The position numbers and the translations under genes were made by a program. Under the pieces are notes generated by a model that saw only the letters and a list, made by a program, of their open reading frames with translations, ran no database searches and was not told the origin of the DNA. This document shows positions 23,987 to 35,337 of a DNA stretch of 64,000 bases, piece after piece (position 1 is the first letter of the stretch; every line of letters starts with the position of its first letter). This DNA comes from Biscogniauxia marginata. Lineage: Eukaryota > Ascomycota > Sordariomycetes > Xylariales > Xylariaceae. Location of the stretch: the NCBI GenBank assembly GCA_022695795.1, contig MU404097.1, forward strand, positions 248,001 to 312,000. Direction: 5' to 3'.

Positions 23987-25759
23987 ATGCTTGTTTATCG
24001 TGGGAAATTCAATCATTTCCTTCGCGCTCAGGATGAAGCCATAACTTTGTTCTTAGCATCAGGGCCGCGATCTGGTGTCCCTTTCATTGTGTGTTGGGCA
24101 TGGACTCAGACTCCCGACAAGGAGCCCGACAAAGTACTCTATTCTGGTGTCATCCAGGAAACCCTAGATGAATCTGGCAGTAAGGGTATCAGAGCAATAC
24201 ACCATGACATATTTCGAACGCAACTAGACTTTAGCAAGGATCTCAACACTCTCTCGTTTCAATTCTCTGATGACCTTGGCACCGATCCAACTCAGAGCAG
24301 ATTGAAACGCGACAATACGCCAAGCTTCGACAAGCTGGGAGACGTCTATGATTACTTGCACGTTGGTTTCATTTCTGATGTCGCGAGTACCGATCGTAAC
24401 GATATCGTAATAGCGCTCACAAAGAACGCAGCGGAAGACACACCTGTCTTTGCCGCTTGGCGACTAGACAACTCATCGACAACACCTACAAGTCCAGTGG
24501 CTATGGTCGACTCGTTAATCGATACCGTGGAGTGCCTGAGCGGTAAATCAGGCTCAGCTTTCGAGTTTAATCATCGCGACTTTCGTTTCCACTGTTGTCT
24601 TGGAGAGTCTGGAAAAAGCACCCTGGCTATCACGACCTCAACTTCGAGTCAACCGATGAAGACGGCCCGAATGAGCCTTGCAGGTTACTCCGCTAGCGAG
24701 ACTACAACTATTGTTAATGACACCTGCGAGACGGTCCGCTACCGTATCAATGACTCAAGCAAGCATGTCGTGGAAGAAGTTGCGATGGGAATTCTTAGCC
24801 TGATGCCAACCTTTGGGATTGACAAGCTCTCAAAGATTCCATCCGCCGTCCATAAAGCTACGAAGATCGCAGAATGGATTAGTGCTGGTCTAACCATGAA
24901 ATCTATGTGGCATTCAGTCATCCAGGATTCGTCCAGTATAAGGGGCATCCTTTTCCCCAAGGACCAAGTTGAACGGACAACCACATCCTCAAATATTAGA
25001 AATGCCAACGATGTCGTGATTGAGCGCTATTCGATCGAGACATCGACAAATTCCATTGTTGTCGACACATACGAGTACTCGCGTGCTCAAACCGAAACGT
25101 TCTATCTAAAAGACATCATCGTTGATGGGGAACCTCCTTCGGGATGGACAAAGTCAACGGAAAAATGGTCCCTGTTCCAATCGAAAGACTGTAAGCCGGA
25201 TCGTGCGATCCAGATACCCAATTTTGGCGTCAAGGTTGGTGAATGCAACATCGAAACCTTCAACCAGAGTCCTCACGGGGCGTTCTATTGCATCTGCAGC
25301 GACGAGCTCAAGGCCCGAATGTTCCCATATATGACGACCGCCAACGTTGATAATCATGAAACACTTGGGATATATGACGAGAGCAAGTGCAGCTACTACA
25401 TCCAGTCAAAGGACGGTAGTCGGCATGGAAGTAGAGTTATGAGTCTACCTACCAAGAAACACATCCCAGTCGTTGTCTTAGAACAGACACGCCTCAGGAA
25501 GCGCGGGACTCTTGAACCAGTAGAGCTCGGTACAGCAGAGGAGCGCCAGGACGTAGATCATACTGTGCTAACGAAAATAGAGGATGAATCGGCAAGAGGC
25601 AGATCGTACTGGGGAGTATCAGTGGAACAGGACCGGGTCATTCGTGGATATCCGGAAGTCCCACCAGATTATCGAGACAAGAAATGGGTACTCCAAAAGG
25701 CGAAGAAAAGCTTATGCCGTACATACTTTGTTGGCAATCATTGGGTTCCGGTGTATTAA
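23987..25759 (+). CDS. Unrecognised single-exon protein, 590 aa
   Basis: An uninterrupted 590-codon frame, far longer than chance allows in this composition. I do not recognise its family. There is no signal peptide and no clear membrane segment, so it is probably cytosolic. The N-terminal 200 residues are rich in beta-prone segments (VPFIVCWAWTQTP, DKVLYSGVIQETL, TPVFAAWRLDN), which may form repeats like those of propeller or lectin-like proteins. Residues 206-212 read GESGKST, identical to the core of the G-alpha P-loop, but the preceding glycine of the consensus is a cysteine. A helical stretch follows at about 265-325 (HVVEEVAMGILSLMPTFGID...), and the C-terminal third has eight or so cysteines and a basic end. 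Its ATG sits about 90 bases after a TATA-like box. Neighbour: the divergent tectonin-like gene. Confidence 0.8.
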   Translation: MLVYRGKFNHFLRAQDEAITLFLASGPRSGVPFIVCWAWTQTPDKEPDKVLYSGVIQETLDESGSKGIRAIHHDIFRTQLDFSKDLNTLSFQFSDDLGTDPTQSRLKRDNTPSFDKLGDVYDYLHVGFISDVASTDRNDIVIALTKNAAEDTPVFAAWRLDNSSTTPTSPVAMVDSLIDTVECLSGKSGSAFEFNHRDFRFHCCLGESGKSTLAITTSTSSQPMKTARMSLAGYSASETTTIVNDTCETVRYRINDSSKHVVEEVAMGILSLMPTFGIDKLSKIPSAVHKATKIAEWISAGLTMKSMWHSVIQDSSSIRGILFPKDQVERTTTSSNIRNANDVVIERYSIETSTNSIVVDTYEYSRAQTETFYLKDIIVDGEPPSGWTKSTEKWSLFQSKDCKPDRAIQIPNFGVKVGECNIETFNQSPHGAFYCICSDELKARMFPYMTTANVDNHETLGIYDESKCSYYIQSKDGSRHGSRVMSLPTKKHIPVVVLEQTRLRKRGTLEPVELGTAEERQDVDHTVLTKIEDESARGRSYWGVSVEQDRVIRGYPEVPPDYRDKKWVLQKAKKSLCRTYFVGNHWVPVY

Positions 25760-27935
25760 GCTGGATCAACCGCGGTAGTTGTTACTTACAGGTAGCTGGA
25801 TAGTGAGAACATGTGTTGGGATCGTACCTCAGGCTCATCAATAGCTTGAAGACTATAGTATGCTCTTGGATATAGTCTATAGGTTGATGGCGCTTGTCAT
25901 TAATTGGGGGTTTTTGAGTATTATAAGCCCAGTGAAATGACCTTTGCTGACGGTTTAATTACTACGATGGCTCTTGTAGCTAACGCGCGAAGTCTTTAAG
26001 TTATTGCGCCAAGGTTGTCCTGACCTTTTGTAAATGAGTGGTTATAAGAAAGGTAAAACAATAAATATTATAAAAAATATTGTCGCGAAATTTGGCAAGG
26101 TGTTTGTTCACTTGTGGTAAGTAAACATCAGTTTACAGGTTTATGGTTAACTGAATTAACAAAGCAGAAACGCCCCCTTCCATGTTGTTCATGGAAAAGG
26201 CTGCGCCAGTCACGAAATATGCAGGTTTACCTCATAAATCTTACTCGGAGTAACAAGCTTGCTAACTTGCAAAATATCTCTGTCAGCATGGTTTCTTAGA
26301 AATAAGTTGCAGAATTTTCCAAGTTGATGATTACCGTAAAAACTTAGATATGCTATTAGATATCAATACCGTAGCTTCGGTTTTATTTAAAGAATTTGCA
26401 AACGCAGATGAGTACGACGTTTAGAAATGCTCATCGTAACAGGGAAGCCAAGAGACCATGCACCGGAGGATATTCGAGAGAATTGATATTCTAAGGTATG
26501 GATTAATATATATGGTTATGGTGGTTAGCACCGTGATACTAGATAAGCCCAGAAATTGCCTCATATACCTTAGGTAGGTATGTAACATTAAAAACTACTA
26601 TTAATTCTTTGCGCAACATCTCTTAATAGCATAAGTATAAAGCGGTAAAAAAAAACCATCCGCATCCTGAAACCAAGTACCTCGCATAAGGAACAGTCAT
26701 TTGGTTCATAAATTAGCCTCCGAGAAATTCATGTATGCACTTTTGTGAGTACAAATGTATTTTTCCCCTTGCCGACAACTTATATGGTATTTTACCCCTA
26801 ATTAATTGATTAGAACTAAGCGTCTAGGCACCTTCGACTGCAGTTCGCCCGACAAAAGATTTGGGTGAGATCAGTGCCTTGACTGGCAGAACCGGGATGA
26901 TATCGATGACTAGTGCTTATATAACCATATTAACGTCGCGAAATAGACTAACACGGAGTACCGGGACTCGCACCAAATCCTTCAGGGATTCGGCCTAGCT
27001 TCTGGAGATAGCAGAGTACATGGAATTAATTAACTATCGGGAGCCTAGCCTTCTGCCATGGCTATCGTGGCTTATAGTGGCAAGAATACGGGATATGAGG
27101 GTACTTGGGGGACAAAGGGGCCATTCGGGTGTCAAACAGCTGTCAATCCGTGTACTATTAGTTCTTGCTCTTGGTGCAATAGTGAAGTTATTACCTGATC
27201 CTGATAGTGGTTGCACCGTGACAGTAACTATATACTGTAGAGTCTAGAGAGAGAGGGCTCAAAGTTCCTTAGTAGGGTATAAGTAAACATATCGTTAATG
27301 ATTATGATCGTTTGACGTGGTGTAGAGTGCGGGATTCTGCCGAGAAAAGGCTACTACGGAGCTCATGGTCTCTGGATGCCTAGTGGCATTTTTTAAGCCG
27401 GAGTGGAGGGGGAAGTCGGCTACATGGAGTTTCCCCATAAGCTGACTGCATGATAAGTCGCGGTATTTGTAGAGCACTGTGCATGTTAGATGGGACAAGC
27501 AGCAGCACAAGGATATTACGCGGATCACCGGGTAGTAAGTAGATGTTAGAAACTGTTGGTGAAAGACCACCGAATATGTTATTAGATAGGTACCTACCTA
27601 CCATTGTACTTTATAGGTATTTCTAATGCCTTAATTATCATTAATTGGTTCAAAATAGTAGGTCCTCCACCAACCGAATTAGCTGTTCAGTGTATTATCG
27701 TGATAAACAAGCAGGACCTTGAGACCGTGTAGTGATATAATGACTAAATGAGTAGTACGAGAAGTTGAGATCTATGCATTACTTTGCATATAATTTTATG
27801 GGAGAGCACACAAATCTGTGCGTATCTCGCCTTCACGGGCTGATGTGACGATAGTAATGGTTATATTCTTTGAGTCATCGCCAATGGCTTTTGTACAATC
27901 CATTTGCCTTAAAGGCTGCATCCCATAGGCTCCAA
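25760..27935. other. Intergenic region, 2.2 kb
   Basis: No complete gene. It holds one exon-like relic at 26,287-26,424 (listed separately) and copies of the TACCTA/TAGGTA motif at about 26,570 and 27,588-27,602. Confidence 0.5.
26287..26424 (+). pseudogene. Possible terminal exon of a lost gene
   Basis: A 46-codon frame, including its stop, starts right after a good 3' splice signal (GCTAAC branch, TGTCAG acceptor). It has coding-like composition, with segments VDDYRKNLDMLLDIN and SVLFKEFANADEYDV, and ends in TAG. Upstream, a GTAAGTAAAC donor at about 26,118 and a short coding-like piece near 26,190-26,225 could be earlier exons, but I could not join them in one frame. Probably a gene fragment; family unknown. 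Confidence 0.25.
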
Positions 27936-28755
27936 TTAGCTGTGTGCGATCTTGACAAGTAGTTGTGCAGTCTCCTCGGGCTTCGACAAGAAAGGACTGT
28001 GTCCCGCGTCAATACTCTCTACTTTGATACCCGGAATGGCGGCAGTCAACTTTTCTTCCGTCTGCAACGCCGCAAACGGGTCCTTCTTGCAGATGATGAA
28101 CGTCTTTGGGATCGTGAGATCAGTTGCGACGTAAGTCACTGGGGTCTCGAAAGCCACCTGGGACTGCGGCAATAGAGACTCAAAGACACGCTGCGCTTCG
28201 TCCTCGGGTATGTCGTTGTAGATCAGTTTCTTGGTGATCTCATTAGTTCTGGTTGAGGTATTCTACGACGGCCTCATTAGCATCTCCACAGTTACACATG
28301 GATGAAAGAGGACTGACCCCTGATTTGCTGTACGGTTCATCGTGGTCGATCCAGTCGGGGTAGCTACCTCCGAGGATCGTGATCAAGTCTACGTGTACCG
28401 GGAGAGCGAATGCAGTCAAGTAGGCGATCTGGCTGAAGCCCCCTTTCAACCCCTTTGCGGCCCGCTCACTCAGCCCGAGGCCCTGTGTTGCCACGGTAGC
28501 GGGAATTCCGCCGTAAGAGTGTGCAACGATGAATACTTCTTTTCCTGCCTCGAAGAAAGGAAGGACAGTATTCTGGATATGTCGCGCATCATCCTCCCAT
28601 GTCTTACCGGCTCTTCCCTCGCCGACAGTAGGCAGTTTAGGGCATACAATCTCATAACCTAGAGCTTTGATCTGGTCAATGAGTTTGCTATAGTGGATTG
28701 GCAAATGCCATGCGCCTCCCACTAGGAGAATGACTGGCTTTTCGGATGAGGTCAT
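27936..28755 (-). CDS. Alpha/beta hydrolase, 254 aa, two exons
   Basis: Exon 1 is 28755-28318 and exon 2 is 28262-27936, joined across a 55-nt phase-0 intron (GTCAGT donor, GCTAAT branch, GTAG acceptor). Read without splicing, the frame would stop at about 28,243; with splicing the C-terminal half carrying the remaining catalytic residues is restored. The start of the fold VILLVGGAWH (residues 8-17) supplies the oxyanion region, Ser80 lies in the nucleophile elbow VAHSYGG, Asp207 in CKKDPF and His234 in DAGHSPF. The length is that of the small alpha/beta hydrolases related to salicylate-esterase-like plant enzymes and fungal homologues. There is no signal peptide, so it is probably cytosolic. 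The substrate cannot be told; an esterase or hydrolase of a small ester is the usual expectation. Confidence 0.88.
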
Positions 28756-31297
28756 TTTTTTAGGGCAAGAACGCCAGTATTATATGTATGAAAACCCGTT
28801 GTATAATAGAAGGAGTAGTTTATTTCTGCAAAGAGTAATATGTTGTGCCTCAAATGATGGATGATCCTATATAGTCCCAAGTTTTGTGATACCGTGGATA
28901 GGTAGCACATATAAATATAGAAGGTATTTACAGGAGGATTGTTAGCCTACAGTGTGAAGACCCCTAAATCCTAGCCATGTAGTTCGGTGTTTGAAAATAG
29001 GGGAAGGTCACCGGAAAATCCCGTTTTATCTAGAGCGCAGCCTATCAGGGCTATCTTGGAAGCCCGGTGTGGGGAAATATGGGGGATGGTACGTAGGACA
29101 TTGACTAAGGCTCGATTGAAACCGGGGCTATAAGAGCATAGGAACTAATAGAGCAATAAGGTCAAATCCCTGAGCTACTACATGAAGCTTAGGCTTAGGC
29201 AACTCACGAAAAAATCTCGAAACACAATTTTCAGCTAACAAGGAGTGTGAAGACTCACACGCCAAGCCTAACTCATTCGCCAAGTCACACAGTGTAGTGA
29301 ATAAGAAGCTAGTAAAATAGATCACTAACATTATAGCAATAGGACCAATCTGATATCATATTCACCAAAATAATTCCCTAGTGACAGGGTTGTTCGGAAT
29401 TTTCGCTCTTCGTACTTAGTGTATTAAGCCGATAAGTCCGGAATTTCTTGAATACCATGTGACTTACTCAGCTCTAGTGAGCGTCTACCCGCATAGTGTT
29501 GATCTATAGAGGTTCCTTCACTGTAAGGGTACGTATGTTACTTGTTGTTGCGCTGGAGAGGGAAAGCCTCTTTCCTCTCCAGGCCCACTATCCTAGTACT
29601 ATATACATCATAAAGCATGGGCCATATGTCCGCGACATTCACATTCCCAAACCCCAATCACGCAAGACAATCCACTAGCAGAGACAGTTTCTTTTTAGCG
29701 CATGGCGTGACTGCTATTTCCCATCTATGGCAATACTAATTATGCACTCTCTATTCAGTAGAGGAAGACTCCTAGTTACTTTTATTTTGTGTACATAGAA
29801 AATTCCTGATTGTTTGTTGGCATTTTGCTCTTGAGTACTATCAAGGCTAAGGTATGGTTAATCCAGTGTCTGCTTGCAACTAATAAGTGCATGAAATGGA
29901 ATATTATGATTATGGTGGCTGTTACTTGACACATATCTATATAACTACGTAAGCTTCAAGTTATTACTTACAGCTCTGTACCTAGGTTAGTTGTTCAGGT
30001 TATTTTCTAACGAATCAGAATACCGTAGGGATCTTCCACATTGGTGGCTTCACTTATCGATACCATGAATCGCTAGACTTCAGGGTTGTCAAGGCTGCTC
30101 TAAATGATCTTTTGCAGCGCCCTGGATAATGTGAAATGAACAACTGTTGACTTGTTCCGCGAATAGTCGACTTGATTCTGTCAGGTAAACCGGAGTTAGG
30201 AGACAGAAAAGATAATCCGAAACGAGAAAGTGCCTGAACGAGATAGCTAAGACCTCAAGACGCCAATTCCAAAAATTGGAGTCTGGAAAGCCAATTGGAA
30301 ATGACGGCGCCGTTCGAAAGCGCATATGTGCGTAAATTGCATCCAGTGGAAGCATCCTCGGCATATTAGTGGTATTAAGGCAATATATTAATGCTCGAGT
30401 GGTGTGGACACATTGAACCTTTTCCGCACCTAAGTTTAAAGTGGTCACAAGCCCAGATGGTAGACTGGTTAGATGCTAGAAAATTTATATTAATAAGTAC
30501 ATAGGGAAGTCTTGAACAAGTTACTGCTAAACTTGATGTTCGGGCCTTACCTGGGATTCTTTCAATCAAGGTCAATAGTCGTGCTAAGCTATATTATATC
30601 AAGTTAGGATTGAAAATATAAAGAGTGACTCACTAGTACCCATTGAATGAACCTAGTAACTGGGGTATAACATTAAATTAAGAGGATAACGTTACGGAAT
30701 CAACTTACAATATTCCGTTTCTAACGTACATACACAATACAGTGGCAGTATATGTTACCGAATAGCCAACACTTAGATGATTTCACGCTTATCCCATATA
30801 TTTCTGTAATACTTGCATCAGTGAGTCTCGGCTCCTTTAGAAGAGCCAAAAGACAGATGTTAACTCTCAAATCACGATCTGTAGCGTTCGCGAATGTCTA
30901 CCCACGGTTAGGTAACTAATAGCCTTGATTGGGTCGCCTCGATGGTCATGTTATGTTACCTGGTAAAATCTCTAATATAATCCGACCTCATAAAGGGTAC
31001 AGGTAAGGATGTTCACCAATAGGAATCCAATCTGCTAATTCGTTCCCCTTCCGAGAGTTCTCTGCCGTGGTTCACGGCTAGTATACCATTTTAACCGGCG
31101 CGAGAGCGTCACACGACGGCAGTCGATGCGACGACGCTAATCCGACTTTGGAGCGGCGATTCATCCGGAGTCATAAATAGAAATGCTAAATAACCCCATG
31201 CAGAGTATAAAAAGAACGACAGTTTCGCGATGCTCACCGGGTCCTTGTGAAATGGTCCTCAGCCCTTCTCGAAGGCAAGACTACCGCCCCAGTGAAG
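28756..31297. other. Intergenic region, 2.5 kb
   Basis: No supported gene. Minus-strand open frames at 30,089-30,575 have neither splice signals nor recognisable motifs. The end of the region contains the TATA box of the DUF1996 gene. Confidence 0.5.
31206..31213 (+). promoter_or_regulatory. TATA box of the DUF1996 gene
   Basis: TATAAAAA, 92 bases before the ATG at 31,298, a good match to a core TATA element. Confidence 0.5.
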
Positions 31298-32574
31298 ATG
31301 AAGCTAGGTTTGAACCACGTTCTAGCCGGCCTGGTGCTGTTAGCACCAAATGCGTTGGCCCTCCTTCGTTTCTCATGCTCACAGCTAGTCGTCGAGCGTC
31401 TTGACCCCTTAGTCAACCCTGGAGTAACAGGGTCTCCACATGTTCATCAGATTATCGGCGGAGTACGTATGAAATAAGAACATGGCATGACAACTATCGA
31501 CGGCTAACCGTAACTTTCAGAACGCCTTTCAAGCATCGATGAGCCCCGATGTTGTAGACATTCCTTCTACAGCTACTTGTACTACCTGCACCTTTGCCGA
31601 TGACTTCTCCAACTATTGGACTGCTGTTCTGTACTTCCGAGCGCGAAACGGGACCTACAAGAGAGTCCAGCAGAAGCCTAATGTTGGTTTTGAGTCTGCC
31701 AACGGCGGAATGACCGTATACTACACGCCAAGCTACAATGGAGGCACGGTTACTGCTTTCAAGCCTGTAAGTATATAACCCATGGTTCCAAGGAGATATT
31801 CCAGGCTGATATCCATACGAGGGCTTCCGAATGATTGTCGGCGACCCGTCATACCGCACCGAGCAGCAAGCAAACCAATTTAGACAGCTCACGTACACGT
31901 GTCTGCAAGACGCGATGACCCGATCTGGCGAGACGAAAGATATGCCCAAGAAGGCATGTCCGGCTGGTATAATGGCTAACATCCGTTTCCCCACGTGCGC
32001 ATTCTAACGCCGTCTCCTCCTCTTGACTAATAGATGTAACTGATAAGTCTATCATTAGTTGCTGGAACGGCAAGGACCTGGATCCTCCGGACCACCATAG
32101 CCACGTCGCGTACCCGACGAGCGGGACGTTTGAGAGCGGCGGACCCTGCCCAGCAACGCACCCGGTCAAGATCCCGCAGCTGTTCTACGAGGTAATCTGG
32201 GACACAACTCCGTTCAATAACCCAGCAGACTGGCCCGAGGACGGGTCGCAGCCGTTCGTGTGGAGCTACGGCGACCAGACCGGGTATGGTAACCACGGCG
32301 ACTATGTCTTCGGCTGGAAGGGCAACGCGCTCCAGACGGCGATGGACACCAATTGTAACATCAACTGCCCACAGCTCAAGTCGCAGAGCATCCAGCAGGG
32401 CAACCAGTGCACGGTGAAGGACACCGTCGGCGAGGACATCAACGGCTGTGAGCATAAAAACTTCCCCTCATCCTATGAAGCTACCCATATTCTAACGCTC
32501 GAGTCTCAACAGGGCTCACCGAGCTACCAGGCGCTATGCCTGTGACTGATGCCTCAGGAAACATCATCTACTAA
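31298..32574 (+). CDS. Secreted DUF1996 domain protein, 344 aa, five exons
   Basis: Exons 31298-31462, 31521-31766, 31822-31994, 32059-32447 and 32513-32574 join to exactly 345 codons with stop. The start MKLGLNHVLAGLVLLAPNAL is a clear signal peptide (cleavage near residue 22). The body matches DUF1996: FSCSQLVVERLDPLVNPG and HVHQIIGG near the start, CWNGKDLDPPDHHSHVAYP in the middle and LTELPGAMPVTD at the end, with paired cysteines suited to an extracellular protein. Family members are secreted or wall-associated fungal proteins of unknown activity. Intron 2 uses a GAG acceptor at 31,819-31,821; the CAG acceptor further upstream would bring in a stop, so this unusual site seems required. 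The final intron splits the codon of a Trp typical of the family. Confidence 0.9.
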
Positions 32575-33846
32575 GGTTGCATTTACTTGGAAGAACTTGG
32601 AGGTGGAGTATCTTTGAAGCCTATAACGTTGGATAAGAATGTACAGCAGATAATAACGTAGCTGCGAAACTTCATTAATCATGTCTTCGCGATGAAAACT
32701 GTGCTGCGGTGGACAATGAAGCGACAAATAGCATTGAGCAATATATCGCTCTTGAGAATCGACCTGGTACGTTTCCATAGTGTAGTTGAGTTATAAAGTG
32801 CGTTCGGCTTTTTCCTGCTTTATTTTATTTACCTTGACCATATGTAACAATCTGCTTTTTGATCTCTTGCTTGGCGACTCTTCATCGAAATGGGCCACAT
32901 CATGACCCCTGCACTCGGCTCATGGGGGCAGAAAATAGAAGATCTCACAATACGTATGCTTCTCATTCCACGATTTCAGTCATAGAAGGCTCGTAGTCCT
33001 TTCAAATGGCGCACAAAGCGCGCTTCGCCATAGGCTCTTGGACCGGTCTCGATAGCCGGGTATACAACTACGAGGACTAATATTATCCTGGTTAGAAAGA
33101 CTTGCCTTTTCTAAGTTGAGGCCAGGTTCTTGGTATGTGTCTACTAAATACAGGTCTATCACACGGGAAATAGAGGTCTTGCTTAAACACTACTCACACT
33201 CTAGAGATGCTAACACTTCTGTAATCATTTGGTTACCTATTTTATTGTATTTATTTTATTGGTTTAATTTGGTTTATTACTGATCAAAGACCTAGCCCGA
33301 CTTATTAATGTGACTGCTAAGTGTGGCAATTAAGTAGCTAGAGCTAACAAATTATTACTCAGGCAAGGGCTAGGGAATCAAAATTCAATGACGGCCTCAA
33401 TTAACCTTTCATTAAATTGGGCTATTGAGAATTCATGACCCAAACCCAGTAAATACTTAGACAGTACTTACGGGCGAAGCAACGATTGGGGATTTAGGGG
33501 CTGGCCCCCAGAGTTTGCAAGGGAAGTTGTTATGTACCTACGCATGTGAAAATCGATTGAGAGGGTCACAAAAGTCTGAAGGGCTTGCACTCTGACTTTC
33601 AATGTATTTAAAGTATAGGAAGTATAGGAGACAAACCCTTTCCTATAATTTGATCATATCCCGGGCTTACAGAGAGGGCAATTCAACATTAAATATGAAT
33701 ATAAATATCGCTATAGGGGTATCATGTGAGCCCTGAACCTATGGATCTGGTCATCTAAAGCTGTTCTACGGGCTTCCATCGAATTAACCAATGTATCTAT
33801 CCCTCAAAAATTCCTGCCAGCTTTCTGGTTATCTTTGCCGACTCCC
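32575..33846. other. Intergenic region between convergent genes, 1.3 kb
   Basis: Lies between the 3' ends of the DUF1996 gene and the UNC93-like gene. It is moderately AT-rich from about 33,230. No gene or repeat seen. Confidence 0.5.
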
Positions 33847-35337
33847 CTAAGCCGATGTCTGATCGGCCTGCTTACTTATTCCCTCGGCCTCAACCTGTAT
33901 TTCGGTCACTTTGATTTCATGACTATGTTCAAGTTCGGAGAGGACGATCCATGTGGGAATAATGCAGAGGACAGTGAAACCGAAGTTGATACCAATACTG
34001 ATAAAGTGGTTGGCATTTCCCTCGGATTGCATGCTAGATAACAGAAGAACTTAGTTAGCAAATCTTTTATTCTATCTCCATTTGAAAATTCGTTGAGGGA
34101 GTACTCACGCCCAGGCGACCGTTTGGCCAAGCGCCTCCACACCTCGCAGGATACCAGTATGGTGAGACAGTGACGAGAGGTCTGTCGTATACTGCCCTAC
34201 AAGCCAGTATAAGAATTGCTGGTAGGCTTGTCCTCCAAACGACCAAAAGAAGACGAGAGCATATGACTTGCCAAAACCACCCTGGAACCAGTCGAATACC
34301 GGGCTTTCGGGTGCATCGTAAAATTGCTTCTGCAGGACCGTGGCCCAAATCCAGGTGCCAATGAGTACCGTAATGATGGCCGAGAACGCGATCCTGGCTC
34401 GCTTCTTGATATGAATCGACTGTCGATCGAGCAGGCTTGCGATGATGAAGGAGCTGAAGATGCCTGCGAAATTGGTGAAAAAGGAGGAAAAGGCACGCGC
34501 CCGGACGGTAAAGTATATGGTCAGCCACGTACTCAGGAACCCGTTGTAGAAATAGCTGATGAAGAAGGCTGGAAGGAGGAGTAGGATTCGTCGTGAGATG
34601 AATAGGGTGCCCACGGCCTTGAATTCGGCCGCCCAGGTGGGCTCTTTGCGTATCACGACCCGAGTTCCATCCTTACGCCACACCTTTTCTGCGGGGCTGA
34701 GTAAGAGGGCGATTGGCAGACCAAGGCACATAATCACGATGAAAACGATATAAGTCGCGGACGACACGGACCCTGTGCCCGACTTCTGCGCGTTTAGACC
34801 GAGGTTGATCGCTCCGCCCACTATAGGACCTGCTGCCTTCGCCGTTTGCCAGACGGCGAGGTAGAAGGCCCGGTCCTGCGGTCTCGGATACCCAATGATA
34901 ATAGCTGCCTCGGCGGCCCAAAAGAATCCTGCCGAAATGCCGCATAGGGCGCTACCAAAAAGAAGGAACCAAGTCGTCGCGGTGACGTTGTTGGTGTACA
35001 AGCCGGCGCCGTACAGCGGGTAGCCGAGAGCACCGAGGGCCAGGCCGTAGCGCAGGCCGATGCGGTTATTTATCGCTCCGGCTGCGACGCAGACAACCGC
35101 GAATAGCCCATACACTAGGGCGTTGGCGGCCGAGACAGCGTATGGTTCAGCTGCACCGCCGGCACCTAGGCCACCCAATGCATCCCACATGCCCGGCGCC
35201 GTGAACGACACGCCACAGGCGACGGCAATCTGGAAGGGGACGGACCGGAAAAATGAATGCTTAGTAGTAGTAGACCTGGGAGCATTGATCTCGTCGGCGT
35301 CGGCGCCATTGGCGCTGTCTGGAGTTGAGGCGGCCAT
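33847..35337 (-). CDS. UNC93-like MFS membrane transporter, 471 aa, two exons
   Basis: Exon 1 is 35337-34109 and exon 2 is 34033-33847, with a 75-nt intron (GTGAGT donor, TTATCTAG acceptor); the join reads ALGQTVAWAMQSEGNANHF. After a short polar N-terminus there are about eleven or twelve hydrophobic segments with the UNC-93/Ly-6-like layout: FQIAVACGVSFTAPGMWDAL as the first, then SAANALVYGLFAVVCVAAG, FGSALCGISAGFFWAAEAAI and a loop with YPRPQDRAFYLAVWQTAKA. The central loop is short, and the C-terminal half includes SFGGQAYQQFLYWLVGQYT. Such proteins are integral membrane MFS relatives of unknown substrate in fungi, some placed near siderophore genes; nothing here shows such a link. The charged C-terminal tail is cytosolic by inference. 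Confidence 0.9.

Noticed and set aside
30089..30575. Minus-strand open frames of 119 and 66 codons
   Set aside because: No recognisable motif, no splice signals linking them, and lengths possible by chance.
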